Source of the DNA: Blastomussa wellsi
Taxonomy: Eukaryota; Cnidaria; Anthozoa; Scleractinia; Plerogyridae
NCBI GenBank assembly: GCA_947652115.1
Contig: OX393565.1
Span: forward strand, 19,439,991 to 19,503,990
DNA length: 64,000 bases
Direction: 5' to 3'
Of the stretch, positions 12,739 through 23,800 are shown piece by piece; the first letter of the stretch is position 1; the number at the start of each line of letters is the position of its first letter. Under the pieces are notes generated by a model, which saw only the letters and a program-made list of their open reading frames with translations, did no database searches and was not told where the DNA came from. Position numbers and translations under genes: made by a program.

Positions 12739-12786
12739 GATTCGAGAGCTGACCTTTCGAGCGTTAGCCCTTCGTCGGAACGAATC
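12739..12786 (-). ncRNA. Degenerate hammerhead-ribozyme motif of the Penelope-like remnant
   Basis: Minus strand, in order: GATTCG (stem I 5'), CCGACGA (consensus CTGANGA with one change), GGGC-TAAC-GCTC (stem II), GAAA, GGTC, AGCTCT, CGAATC (stem I 3'). Stem I and stem II pair. The U-to-C change in the CUGANGA box and the weak stem III suggest it no longer cleaves. Confidence 0.6.
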
Positions 12787-13190
12787 GAGGAATTGTGGGT
12801 CGTGTGTGGTTTATATACAGAAAGATTGAGCTACGCTATTGGTTGGCATGGTGCCTGGTACCGTGAAAAACGGAATAAATTATTTGATTGAAAAGCGTTC
12901 GTTGATACCGTGAGGATTAAGAATGCCGGTTTAGATGCATTTTTATCGCCTTTCTCTACGAAGGTTTTCACGAAGGTTTTCTCGGAATCGGTCGTATAGT
13001 CGTCTAGAGGGGCCCCTGTTTCGCCGATGTATAACTTTTTGCGAAGAGTGCAAGTTATGCAGTAGATGACATTAGCTGAGGTACAGGTGAAATGATCAGT
13101 GGTCTTGATAGATCGCTTGGGTCCCGATATTTTGTCAACGTTGTGAACGAAAGGGCATGTTTTGCATTGTGCGCGAGCGCATTTAAAACT
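12739..13190 (-). pseudogene. Penelope-like element remnant: decayed GIY-YIG domain and terminal repeat
   Basis: On the minus strand from about 13190 to 12890 one reads a Cys-rich lead (KTCPFVHN), then VIYCITCTLRKKLYIGETG, the GIY-YIG core of Penelope-like retroelements. DRFREN follows in another frame, so the domain is broken by indels; a 12-bp unit (GAAAACCTTCGT) is also tandemly duplicated there. Downstream at 12739-12786 is a hammerhead-like motif as found in the terminal repeats of these elements. No reverse transcriptase is left. The remnant sits in intron 1 of the GTPase gene, antisense to it. Confidence 0.75.
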
Positions 13191-13199
13191 TCCGGGTTA

Positions 13200-13302
13200 A
13201 CCACTTGTTTGGAATGCACTTCTGACTAAAAAGTTATCTATGTTTTGTGATGTTTACACTATTTCCGGTCGCCATGTTCCTGTTCCACTGAGGTACACCA
13301 AT

Positions 13303-13337
<35 letters not shown>

Positions 13338-14572
13338 GAAAGATTTCGCCGAATATCTGAAGCATGGAATAACGCACAAAACTGACTTCATTTATCTTCT
13401 ATAACATCGTATTTTGGCTCTGTCAACTGAATGGTTTTCGATTAATTTTTTTGGTCACGTGAGTGAAAATGCTCTATGCTATTGGTGGTTTCACTAGTCA
13501 CGCAATCAAAAACTTAATTCGAAAAAATTCAACTACAGAAGCTAAGAACGTTAGATAGTGTAGATAATAAATAAATAAAAAAATTTCTCCAAGTCTCAGA
13601 TCTGTGCGGTGTGCTGTTCGCGAGTTATTTGCTGAAACGTTCCACGCAAATTTACAAAGCTCAGTATGGGGAAGCATATTTGTTTCCGTCCGAGGGACAC
13701 AAATGATGGCCGCCGTGATGCCCGAGGAACGATCTGGAATTCAGTTGTGCTATAATAGCGACTACCTTTGGCTCATGAGCTTTCATGCTTCCACATAAAC
13801 ACCACTTATTATTATCTGAAATGTTCTAACTACTGAAAATCGAACGGATAAGCTTTTCATAAACCTGTCTATCTTGATATCAAATATGGCGGAAAACTCT
13901 TATTCAAAATGCTCTGTTGTCAAAACGAAGGCCACTATCGAGCTGAAAACGTGTGAAAAGACATATGTTTAGTTCACCTTACACCTAGTGGCAACGAAAT
14001 TTAGTAGGCCTAGTGAATTTTGATTTCAGAATTCATGACGTCACATGAAAACCAAGAATTAACACTATTTAAAATTTTCTATTTTTCGTCTGATTATTGA
14101 GTTCAAACGGCCGCCAGGTGATTTCATACCGAAAGCGAAGCCTCGAGAGAGTAGCGAGCTACCTAGGAACGTGGGTTAGCGTAGGCAACGTACACGTGCC
14201 TTTCCTTCCTTTTGCGCTTTTGCCCTAGCTCCAGGTTTGCCGATCACGAGTCGACATGGTGGTAATAAAAACTCAGCAACCGCGGAATTCCACGATAACA
14301 CTGTATAAGTAGAAACTGAACATTGTCCCATAAAATGCGTAGTAACTTCATTTCAAACTGTCTCAAGTTTTTTTGGCCTCCATTTAGTGATTGCTGCCCA
14401 TAGCGAAGCCCGGAGAGAGTACTTGCCCGGGTTTTCTGACCACTCGATACCAGTCGAGATGGAGATCTCGGTCGTTAAAACCCAGCAATGGGATTCTGTA
14501 ATCACAGTCAATAACAATTAAGTAAACGTAGTCCAATAATATAAACAATAACGTCGCATTTATGCCATTAAG
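13200..14572. other. Rest of intron 1, with a diverged tandem repeat
   Basis: No coding signal. Two diverged copies of a roughly 270-bp unit start near 14128 (AAGCGAAGCCTCGAGAGAGT) and 14400 (TAGCGAAGCCCGGAGAGAGT); each includes a GTCGA-ATGG and an ACTCAGCAA/ACCCAGCAA block. The unit is not recognised. The second copy ends about 50 bp before the exon 2 acceptor. Confidence 0.45.
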
Positions 14573-15064
14573 GTTCATCTTCATGGATGAAGAAGAAGAG
14601 AGAAAAGAAATTAAAGTTGGCTCTGATTCAAATGAGGTTCTCGCAGATGGTCATTCTACTACCCAGTTTCCTCGGGAGTATGTGATTGAAACAGACAACA
14701 AGAAATTCCACCTTATTGACACCCCTGGCATTGGGGATAGTAGGGGCATTGAGAAGGACAAGGAGAACTTCGACAACATCTTGGAATTTCTCACCGGATA
14801 CGACAAGATCAATGCCGTGGTTGTTCTTCTCAAGCCAAACAACGCAAGGCTGACTGTGGCTTTCAGGTTCTGTATGTTAGAGTTATTGAGCCACTTCCAC
14901 GAGTCCGTGGTGCCCAACATCATCTTTGCATTTACTAACTCCAGAGGAACCTTCTACAGGCCAGGGGACAGCCTCCCAGTTCTCAAAGAGCTCCTCCAGC
15001 AGAAGGATATTAAAATCAATCTTTCTCCGAGAACCTACTTTTGCTTTGACAACGAAGCTTTCAG
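14573..15064 (+). CDS. GTPase-like protein, exon 2 (G3 motif)
   Basis: Acceptor CATTAAG|G at 14572/14573, donor TTTCAG|GTAAAG. The split Arg codon (AG from exon 1, G from here) keeps the frame. The exon encodes an acidic stretch (MDEEEERKE), the G3/Walker B motif DTPGIGD (Asp about residue 100) and a conserved run ending in FTNSRGTFYRPGD, where TN probably stands in for the G4 specificity motif. It ends FDNEAF plus two bases of an Arg codon that exon 3 completes. Confidence 0.8.
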
Positions 15065-16031
15065 GTAAAGAATTTTCTTGTACAAAATGTCAAGATTTAA
15101 CAACTCCTTTATGGCGAGACTATGGAGATTTGCATATAATCATATACTCATTAATTTAATCAACTGTTTTCAGGGATTAAATTTACATTGCCGCCCTCGT
15201 GGGAACTTTAGGGTACCATTTAAACTAACGTGGTGTTAATGATTCTCTCGATTACAGTGTTAAAAAATAACACCAGTGCATTGCGCGACAAAATTAATGC
15301 CATGTTTCGCGAGAGAGGTTACTTAGAAGGTTAAATCGTGGGTATGGAAGTGAGGGCTTGCTTGATGCCGTAAATTGAAATTGGCAAGGTTGCTTTATAA
15401 TGCTTTCATAGACTGCCCTAAGCCCGCCTGGCTTTAAGGTTACACTGGTGGAAATTATGTAGCGATCATGCCGACAAATTTCATGGAAGAAATCGAGCTT
15501 CGAGTGAGGTGGTATGAGTTGCAGTAGGGCCGATTATTCCCAGCCTTAGGAATACTGTGAGAATACAGTTTATAACATGGCGCGCTCTGGCCCTATCTAA
15601 TTCCTATTGAGCCATCATGAACAAAATCTTTATATACGCACGGCCGTGCTCAATAAAATGACGTGTGCAATTGCATGAATTGTGTCTTCGCGAGGCCCGT
15701 TTCTTTATTTTTGATCAAGTTTTAGGTCAGGTAAGTCAATTAATGTTGATCAACATTTTCTTCATTCGAACAAATTAGAGCCGTCTCTGAAAACTCTAAA
15801 CTCGCTGTTTACCTTTGATTTTATCGATCATTTCAATTCGCCGTCCGATTTCGTCGCTGCTTTTTATTTAGTTTTTTCGTAAAACCATTTTCATCGCATG
15901 TATTGTCAATCTGTTAATGAAATAATTCAACCAAATTCAAAGCTAGCCTTTGAACCGTTTAGAACTGAAATAGAAAACTTGTAAAATTAATGCTGTCGCT
16001 AAATCAACTGAATCAATCCCGGCGATGAAAA
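15065..16031. other. Start of intron 2; no gene seen
   Basis: A 12.4-kb intron begins at 15065. This part has no recognisable element. A short inverted pair GTGTTA/TAACAC lies near 15232-15272. Confidence 0.45.
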
Positions 16032-16215
16032 GGACTTTAAGATCCGAGACGCGACGGCTTCTAGAACGCGGTGGCTGATAAAGGACTGGAACTAGAACGC
16101 CGTTGTTTGCGCGGGAAAAGTAAAAGTTAAGATCTCCGACGCGAAGCAAGAAGACGCGGCTGCGAAACGCTCTTTATCAGTGTGATTCTTCGGCAATTCT
16201 TTCGCAGAAATAGCC

Positions 16216-17432
16216 ATGGCATCATTTAAGAAAGTTCAAGAAATGCTTTGTTTGTGTCTAGTAGAAGAGATCATAGACGAAGAAGAGTTTGTTCTGCTTT
16301 ACGAAGCGTACAAGCCGAGTAATCTTCCCTTTCCTCACTCGGCGTATGAAAAGTTTTCCCTCACGAATAAAGACCCAGCCGAATGTAAAGCCGATTTCCG
16401 AGTGGAAAAGAGGGACATTCCATTGCTTGTTGACGCATTAAGGGTACCCCCTATCTTCCTATGCCGCAATGGAACAATTTGCGATGGAGTGGAAGGCCTG
16501 TGTATAATGCTGAAGAGATTTGCTTACCCGTGCCGGTATTCCGACATGATTCCTATTTTTGGACGATCCGTGCCAGAACTTAGCATGATTAGCAATGAAG
16601 TTGTAGACTGGATGTACGCAACTCATGGCCACAAAATAACACAGTGGAATCACGACCTGTTAAATCCAGCTGCACTGAATCAGTATGCTGATGCCATTAG
16701 TAACAAAGGAGCAGCACTGGAAAATTGTTTTGGTTTCATTGATGGAACTGTGCGCCCCATTTCTAGACCTGATGAAAACCAAAGAATTGTATACAATGGA
16801 CATAAACGCGTTCATGCCCTTAAATTTCAGTCTGTTGCGCTCCCAAATGGATTAATTGGCCATCTATATGGTCCTGTTGGTAGGTACATGCTTTAAACTG
16901 ACACCCAATTCAAGTTCTCAGGAACAATTTTCTAATTTTAGAATTTTTCTCTTTTTCAGAAGGAAGGATGCACGATGCACGAATGTTGGCAGTTTCTGAC
17001 CTGTATGATGACTTGGAAAATTTTGCTTTCTGTCCAGCCGGAAGGGAAATGTGTTTATATGGTGACCCAGCATACCCGCTTAGAATCCACCTCCAAGCCC
17101 CTTTCCGAGCTGGGGTTTTAACCAGACAAATGGAAATTTTTAATGAAAAAATGAGTGCAGTACGTACATCCGTAGAGTGGTTATTCGGAGACATCATCAA
17201 CTATTTCAAATTCCTAGATTTTAAAAAGAATTTGAGGATAGGATTAAGTCAAGTTGGTAAGATGTATATAGTCTGTGCAATTCTACGAAACGCTTTGACC
17301 TGCCTTTATTCTAACACAACTGCTGAGTACTTTGGAGTCGACCCCCCCATCATTGCAAGACTATTTCCGCTAACTCCAAAATTACAGCTTGAGAACAAAA
17401 CAAAAGCTAGTTATTGTATAAAACAACTTTAA
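16216..17432 (+). CDS. Harbinger DDE transposase (two exons)
   Basis: Exon 16216-16879 and exon 16960-17432 join across an 80-bp intron (GTTG|GTAGGT ... TTTTCAG|AAGG) to 378 residues. The join restores the motif PVEGRMHDARML. The catalytic triad appears complete: Asp in FGFIDGTVRP, Asp in RMHDARML, and Glu in TSVEWLFGD. The N-terminal part carries the helical lead usual in this family. Known role: DDE nuclease that cuts and joins the terminal repeats, acting with the MYB-like partner, which helps bind DNA and import it to the nucleus. No stop or frameshift was seen, so the copy may be functional. Confidence 0.9.
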
Positions 17433-17635
17433 AGATATAGTATATCCATTGTATGACAAAAGTTTAAATATGTTCTTTCTGTTTCCCAGAAATATGTTAT
17501 TCAATAAACAGTTCTGGCAACACTGAAGCAAATAAAGGGCTAGAATAACATTAGCCAGAAAAGAATGTTTATGTGAAGCAAAGCTCCAGGTTCATCTTAA
17601 CACAACAACAATGAACAGTGTTTCTTTGAAAATAA
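17433..17635. other. Convergent 3' region of the two Harbinger genes
   Basis: About 200 bp between the stop codons. An AATAAA at 17501 (plus), inside TTCAATAAACAG, would serve the transposase transcript. Confidence 0.5.
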
Positions 17636-18397
17636 CTACTTATTTGTTAGTTTTTCCAATAACACCATCAAAGCCTTTGACTGCTGCTCTTGCTGCTGCA
17701 TCATCATCATCTGAGAGTTGAGAAACTGCTGTTGGCTTTGTTGCTGTTGCTGCTGCATAACTTTCAGCAAATCTGCTTGTTGCTGCTGCATTTGAATTTG
17801 CTGTTTAGACAAGACCTCCATTTTCTCTCGCTCGAGTGTTTGCTGCTCCTTCCTCGTCTTTAGGTCTTCCTCTTTCAGTTGATCACTTACTTTAGCTCTT
17901 TCAGCTAAGTATTCGATAGCATCACCTCCACTTCTTCGTTGACGCTTCGGTTTATCGTCGCTTTCACCTGCTGAGGAATCTCTTTTCTTCGTCTCTGACA
18001 GCTTTTCCATCGCTTTGAACCTAACATCTTCCGCTTTCGCCCGGTCGTACTGAAGTTTTTTACTACCTGTTCCCTGTGTTTCCTGCAATTCCGCTTCGCC
18101 GCTTTCTTCCAACGCGACGATCGTATCCAATAAGTTTTCTAATTCCGTTGGCTCGTCGGGAGTTATCCCAGTTTCCTCGGCTTGAAGTTTCTTCTTATGC
18201 TTGTACACAAGAATTCCCACGTGGTCTCGGACTGATCGCTTATCAACCCTGAATTTCGGCACAGCGCATTTGTTCAAGGTGTCTGCTATTTTTTCCCACA
18301 TGCTGCTTCTTTGTGTGGACCCTTTTTTAGTTGTGTAGGGATTTACATTGACGACTTCTCTGCATAGGATGGCTTCATGGTCATAAGTCCAAAACAT
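17636..18397 (-). CDS. Harbinger MYB/SANT-like DNA-binding protein
   Basis: 253 residues, starting MFWTYDHEAIL. Residues 1-75 form a trihelix/MYB-like domain (Trp in FWTYD, SSMWEKIADTLN, KRSVRDHVGILV). The middle is charged, with a basic nuclear-signal-like KPKRQRR. The tail is Gln-rich (CAG-type runs) and probably coiled. This is the second protein of animal Harbinger elements and is expected to bind the transposon ends and the transposase. ATG 18397 is the first in frame; sequence upstream is open in another frame, and a short 5' exon cannot be excluded. Confidence 0.85.
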   Translation of the reverse strand: MFWTYDHEAILCREVVNVNPYTTKKGSTQRSSMWEKIADTLNKCAVPKFRVDKRSVRDHVGILVYKHKKKLQAEETGITPDEPTELENLLDTIVALEESGEAELQETQGTGSKKLQYDRAKAEDVRFKAMEKLSETKKRDSSAGESDDKPKRQRRSGGDAIEYLAERAKVSDQLKEEDLKTRKEQQTLEREKMEVLSKQQIQMQQQQADLLKVMQQQQQQSQQQFLNSQMMMMQQQEQQSKALMVLLEKLTNK

Positions 18398-18947
18398 TAC
18401 TGAACTAAAGAGAGGTATAAAAACACAAAGTTTAATAAAATAAAATTAAATAATACAAGCTCAAAATTTGCTTTTAGCGGAAGATGAACGCAATAAATCG
18501 AGAAATGCAACGGTACAAGAGACGAGGAAAGTATACAGAAGACTCCATTCACTATTTTCAGTTTTAGCTCGCGACTTACTTGCAAGCCTTGCTCGAAGAC
18601 GAACATGAGGTCGAAGGCTTTGCCATTTCACAAGCTTCGTACACCTGGAAGAAATTTAAAAATAATCAAAATCCTTCCATCTCTGCGATCTAAAATGCCG
18701 GCAGAAATTACGTCCAATGATCATAGATTGTTATTTTTCATGTTTAGAGGAATATATCATCATTTAATTTAAGCACTGGAACAAATATACTCACGTTTTC
18801 TACAGAACGTCAAAATCCAAAAACCCACGTTCTCGACGCGACGTGATGCCATCACGACTACGGCTTGAGCATGCGCAGCATGTCTACTCTTTGAAAATTT
18901 ACTTCCGGCCGCGTCTTACAGCCGTCGCGTCTCGGATCTTAAAGTCC

Positions 18948-19238
18948 CTTTTGTCCGTCTGCGACGCAGGCTAGGTCGCTTGTTGTTGTTCCTGTTTTTG
19001 TGTTCTTCGTAAAAATTTCTTTTTTATTGCGTTCATTGTCAACCCATCAATGAAAGTCGTACAAACAAAGTCTAAGCTATTTTCTTAACCTCTATAAAAC
19101 TCTAAAGACTCTCTAAACGGATGCCTAAATACCAACGCTTTCATCGCGACCAATAAAATTTTTCAATGCGTGGTCTGTGGCTGTTGTTTTCAATCCTTTC
19201 ACTGTTATTTTTCAAACCACTAATCAACTATGTTATAA
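18948..19238. other. Intron 2 spacer
   Basis: No coding signal or assigned repeat. Confidence 0.4.
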
Positions 19239-19404
19239 AAGAATTGGTTCATGCTTTTAGCTGTGCGTATATCTAGTTATGGTGCACTTGGGAAGTTTGG
19301 AGAGCACTCAAGAAGCTATCGCCTCGAGCAACTCTTACGCTTTTTTCGTGCTCTCCAAACTTCCTGCAACTCGATATACGCGCGCTAAGCATGAACCAAT
19401 TCTT
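19239..19404. repeat. Palindromic MITE-like hairpin
   Basis: AAGAATTGGTTCATGC at 19239 pairs with its complement ending at 19404; inside, GAAGTTTGGAGAGCAC pairs with GTGCTCTCCAAACTTCC. The arms cover most of the 166 bp around a short loop. Confidence 0.7.
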
Positions 19405-19689
19405 AAGTATTCAATTAATAAATTAATTGCCCTGTTATAAGCGTGGTGCGCACGCGTGATACGCAATACCTGGTCACTGTCAAGAGATGAATTTTATAGA
19501 AAAATCGAAATGTCGTTCCTTCTTTTAACGAATTATCCCCGTTACAAGCCATCGGCGAACTAATGACCTCTACAAATCGCTATGTTAATATTCAATTAGC
19601 GAAATTCATTTCATTTTGCCTTGATGTACCCAATATTATTCTTTCAAATTTTACTGATGTAACTTGATTACTATATGCTATATTAATTA

Positions 19690-19797
19690 TATATCCAGGA
19701 TAATCTTTATTGTTTCAATTTTTATTTGAGGTAAAGCTTTTGCAGCACTGTATGTATTTAAGGTCATGCAAATAAAGCTAGTTGTTGTTGTTGTTGA
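19690..19797 (+). repeat. Possible LINE 3' tail
   Basis: GGTCATGCAAATAAAGCTAG followed by (TTG)n resembles the 3' end of a CR1/L2-type LINE with its microsatellite tail. No coding part remains. Confidence 0.4.
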
Positions 19798-20090
19798 AAG
19801 TCAGGCCAACGAGAACATGGGAACTAACGTTCAGTACGCATGCTCAGTTGCAATAGTTGTCGACAACTAAGCCAATTATGTCCACACATGGTAGAAAACG
19901 GGAAAAGCGGTAAAATATGTCGCTGTTGACAACTAAAGCAGTTTCTTCTTTTGAAAATGGAAGCTGCTTAGTTGTGTTACAATTTTCGCATTTAGTTGTC
20001 GACAGCTCGTCTCACAGACGATGTCTTTCGGTTGTCGATAAAAAAAGTTGTCGACAAGTAATCGTCTCGTCTGTGCAGGCCCTTAGTCCA
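19798..20090. repeat. Repeat rich in TTGTCGAC motifs
   Basis: TTGTCGAC occurs at about 19857, 19998 and 20047, with related TTGTTGACAAC and GTTGTCGATAA. It ends GTCTGTGCAGGCCCTTAG. It looks like a MITE, but matching ends were not established. Confidence 0.4.
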
Positions 20091-20103
20091 TAATTGTCCT
20101 CTA

Positions 20104-20450
20104 AAGGCCATTTCCAGTCCGTACTGCGCAATCTTCGCCTGCAATGTTTATCGAGTCGCACACGATGGAATGTAAACAAGCCAAAATGAAAATTACGGGT
20201 AAAAACGTACCTTTTTCTTCATAAAACATCCGACATCCTTACAAAACAATAATGAAGAGTAGTCACGAACCTCGACGATATTCCAAACCAACGTTTCAGC
20301 TCATCGAGAACCGGCCCACACGAACCGACCGGTAATGGCGGACTCAAAATCTTCATGTGCGTCGTTAACCGAAGTGTAATGTATCGATGAATTCAAAACA
20401 GAAGTGTAAACAAATCCCAAAACTGCGCAGTACGGACTGAACATGGCCTT
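20104..20450. repeat. MITE with TA target duplication
   Basis: Ends AAGGCCATTTCCAGTCCGTA and TACGGACTGAACATGGCCTT are inverted repeats of about 27 bp with few mismatches. TA flanks both sides (20102-20103, 20451-20452), as for Tc1/mariner-type elements. 347 bp, no coding. Confidence 0.75.
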
Positions 20451-20452
20451 TA

Positions 20453-20820
20453 AGAGACACTTAAAAATTGATCGGTGTTTTCACTTTCATTTTTTGCCCC
20501 AAAGAGTTCAGAATGAAAAACAAGGTCTTGGAATTTTGTAAACAAGTGCCGCGACCCGCCATGACAGGGTCATGCTTTACTTGTACGTGTTACACGCGCG
20601 GATTAAGGAAAAAACTTCTTTGAAGGACCCCAAGAGTTCACTAAAAGTATAGACAGAAAACAGATTCTGATTGGTTTATGGGCCGTAATTTACAGGAAAA
20701 CTATAGGAAAACTAAAATTTCTCCAGGGATGGAGGGAAAGGGCAGCCCGTGCTTTCCCCGGCCGTTTTTGGCCCGAATGGGAATTCCAGGGGTGGTTTCG
20801 GCCGGCACGGGAGCCAATGG
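20453..20820. other. Intron 2 spacer; no gene seen
   Basis: No element was identified. 20725-20820 is GC-rich compared with its surroundings. Confidence 0.4.
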
Positions 20821-20833
20821 ATTAAGTGCATCT

Positions 20834-23800
20834 TAGTTAGCCCTCTTCGTCCCGTGCGGGACATAAGGCGTCAATAATCTGCTTCCATCTGGACCGGTCC
20901 TTTGCTGCATGCTGTGCCTCGCCCCAGGACAAGCCCATCTCACTCAGCTCGGCCATCACAGTACGTCTCCAAGTTATCTTGGGTCGCCCTCTCCTCCTTT
21001 TTCCAGGTGGTGTCCATCTAAGGGCGGTCTTGGGGATACGATCTAGGCCCATTCTGAGGACATGCCCGAGCCATCGGATCCGGCGGCGCTTGATCTCAAG
21101 TATCACACTCTGGCTCTTTGTCTTCTTATAGAGTTCTTTGTTCGAGATCTTATTGGGCCAGAAGATGCGACATATTCTCCTGAGGCATCCGTTGTGAAAG
21201 GCATTGATCTTGTTCATGTCGCTCTTTATCACTCTCCAGCACTCTGCGCCATATAGCAGAACTGGCTTGACAACACTGTTGTAGAGTCTCAGCTTCGTTC
21301 CAAGGCTGAATTGCTTCGATTTCCAGACAGGCTGGAGTCGTGCAAAAGCACCGCGAGCTTTCCTAAGTCTTGCCTTAATGTCCTTATGTGCTGCATTGTC
21401 CTTGGCGACAAGACTACCGAGGTAGGTGAATTCCTCGACAAAGTCAAGTTGTTCACCCTCTGCTGTAATTGGTGCATCGGGAGTGGCGTTGATGCACATT
21501 ACCTTGGTCTTAAAGGTGTTAATGTTCAAGCCTGCCTGCTTGGCAAACTTACTGAGCCTGTCGGTTTTCTCCTGTAGGTGGCAACGTGTTGTGGAGAGAG
21601 CAGCAATGTCATCCGCAAAATCAAGATCTTCAAGTTGGGAAAAGAGTGACCACTGAATGCCCCGGGGTCTGTCAGCCGTTGTTCTGCACATGATCCAGTC
21701 AATGGCAAGCAAGAAGAGGATGGGAGAGATGATACTTCCCTGACGTACACCTGACTCCACGGAAAACCATTCTGACAGGTTGTTATCTATGATGACACTG
21801 CACTCGAACTGGTCGTAGAACAGACCCATGAGTGTGACCATCTTTGGAGGGACGCCATATGTTTTCAAGATCTTCCATAGGGTGTCCCGGTGCACACTAT
21901 CGAAAGCCTTCCTGAAGTCTATAAAGTTAATGTAGAGAGGGGTGTTCCACTCGATGCACTGCTCGATGATGTTTCTCAGAGCAAAGATCTGATCCATGCA
22001 CCCCCGACCTCTTCTAAAACCCGCCTGTTCCTGTCTCAGAACAGTGTCAATAGCTGTATCAATTCTAGCCAGAAGAATCCTGCAGAAAACCTTTGATGGA
22101 ATTGAGAGCAGTGTGATGCCCCGCCAATTGTGGCAATCTCGGAGGTTACCTTTCTTGGGGATCTTGACAATTAGGCCTTTGGTCCAGTCGTCCGGTAATG
22201 TGTCAGTCTCCCAGATGTCTCTGAAGAGGTCCGTGAGAACCTTGGTTGAAGTACCAAGGTCAGCTTTCAGCATTTCAGCATGGATGGAGTCAATGCCTGG
22301 AGCTTTCCCACTCTTCAAAGCTTTGATGGCACACCTGACTTCCGCTTCAGTTGGGGGACTGGTGTTGATGTTCAAAACATCCTCGGCTGGTGGAGGGTCA
22401 GCAGGATCATCAGGTTCTGGGCGGTTGAGTACCTCACGGAAGTGTTGTACCCATCTGGCTGCTTGATCACGCTCTGTTGTGAGGTTGTTGCCATCCTTGT
22501 CATTGACAGGGGCAGACTGGCTGGTGTTTTTGCCACAGAGTTGTTTTGTGATCTTATAAACAGTGCTTATCTCACCTCTTGCAGCAGCACGCTCGGCTTC
22601 ACCTGCTAGCTCCTCAGCAAAGGCTCTTTTGTCATTCCGAGCGCTCTTCTTCACCTCTTTGTCCTTTATCTTGTAGGCTTCTTGAGCCTGCTCTCGGAGT
22701 CTGAGTGACTTTGTGCTCAATATCATGGCCTTCAGCTGTTTCCTTTCTTCTATCTTCTGCCAAGTACCAGCTGTTATCCATTCCTTGTTCTTTTTCCGTC
22801 TGTAGCCCAAGACATTGGTGGCTGTCTCGACATATGTCTTCTTGATGGTTTCCCACTTGGTGTTAACGCTGGGATCCTCATCGTTGTCAGCCAGGGCAGC
22901 AAAGCGGTTTTTCAGTCTCAGTGCAAACTCTTTGATGATGTTAGGGCACTTCAGTTTGGCAACATCTAGATGTCTTCTGGACTGGTTCTGCTTGGCCACT
23001 TTCCTGAGTTTCAGCTTAATGGTTGCTGTAACTAGGTAGTGGTCGCTGTTGACATCGGCACCACGACAAACTCGAACATCTTGAAGAGACCTGCGCCACT
23101 TTCCATTGATCAGGATATGGTCGATCTGATTGACAGTGGAGCCATCAGGAGACTTCCATGTGAGCTTGTGGATGTTTCTGTGTGGAAAGATGGTACCACC
23201 GATTACACAGTTATTCTCCAGGCAGAAACCAATCAGACGTTCTCCGTTGTCGTTCATCACACCGCAACCGTGTTTCCCCATAGCTCTATCGCAGTCGGTA
23301 TTATCAGCTCCGACCTTGGCATTCATATCACCCATGATCAGCAGCATATCATGCTGAGGGACTTTGGAGACTGCTTGTTGTAATTCCTCATACCAGTCGT
23401 CCTTATCTTCCTCATCAGCTTCGTTTGTTGGGGCGTAGCACTGCAAGATGGTAAGTTTGCAGTGCTTAGAGTTGAACCGTGCTCTGATCAACCTGTTACT
23501 TAGTGGTTCCCATTCTTGCAAGGTGTTGACTTTCTCTTTTGAGACTATGAGGGCCACGCCGCGTATGTGTTGACTGTCGTGTCCAGAGTGCAGGGTAACT
23601 GATCCGTCGCTGTTCACTCGGCGTCCAGAGCCAGTCCATCGGCACTCGCTAATCCCCAGAATGTCCAGTCTGTACCTCCTCATCTCGCTGATAACCTGTG
23701 CTGTTCTTGATGTCTCGAACATGGTGCGGACATTCCATGCAGCTAGGCGGATGTTGGTTTTGGGCCCGAGCAGACTATCTATCGTACTCCTGACATCCCG

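Larger units (their letters stand above)
16032..18947 (+). mobile_element. PIF/Harbinger DNA transposon (two genes, intact)
   Basis: A perfect 27-bp terminal inverted repeat: GGACTTTAAGATCCGAGACG at 16032 and onward, and its complement at 18921-18947. It holds a plus-strand DDE transposase and a minus-strand MYB/SANT-like protein in tail-to-tail order, the standard Harbinger pair. Length 2.9 kb is usual. A 3-bp target duplication could not be fixed by eye because the outermost bases differ between ends. It lies in intron 2 of the GTPase gene. Confidence 0.9.

Noticed and set aside
13604..13798. 64-codon plus-strand ORF in intron 1
   Set aside because: No motif, and it is not linked by usable splice sites to exon 1 or 2 in phase.
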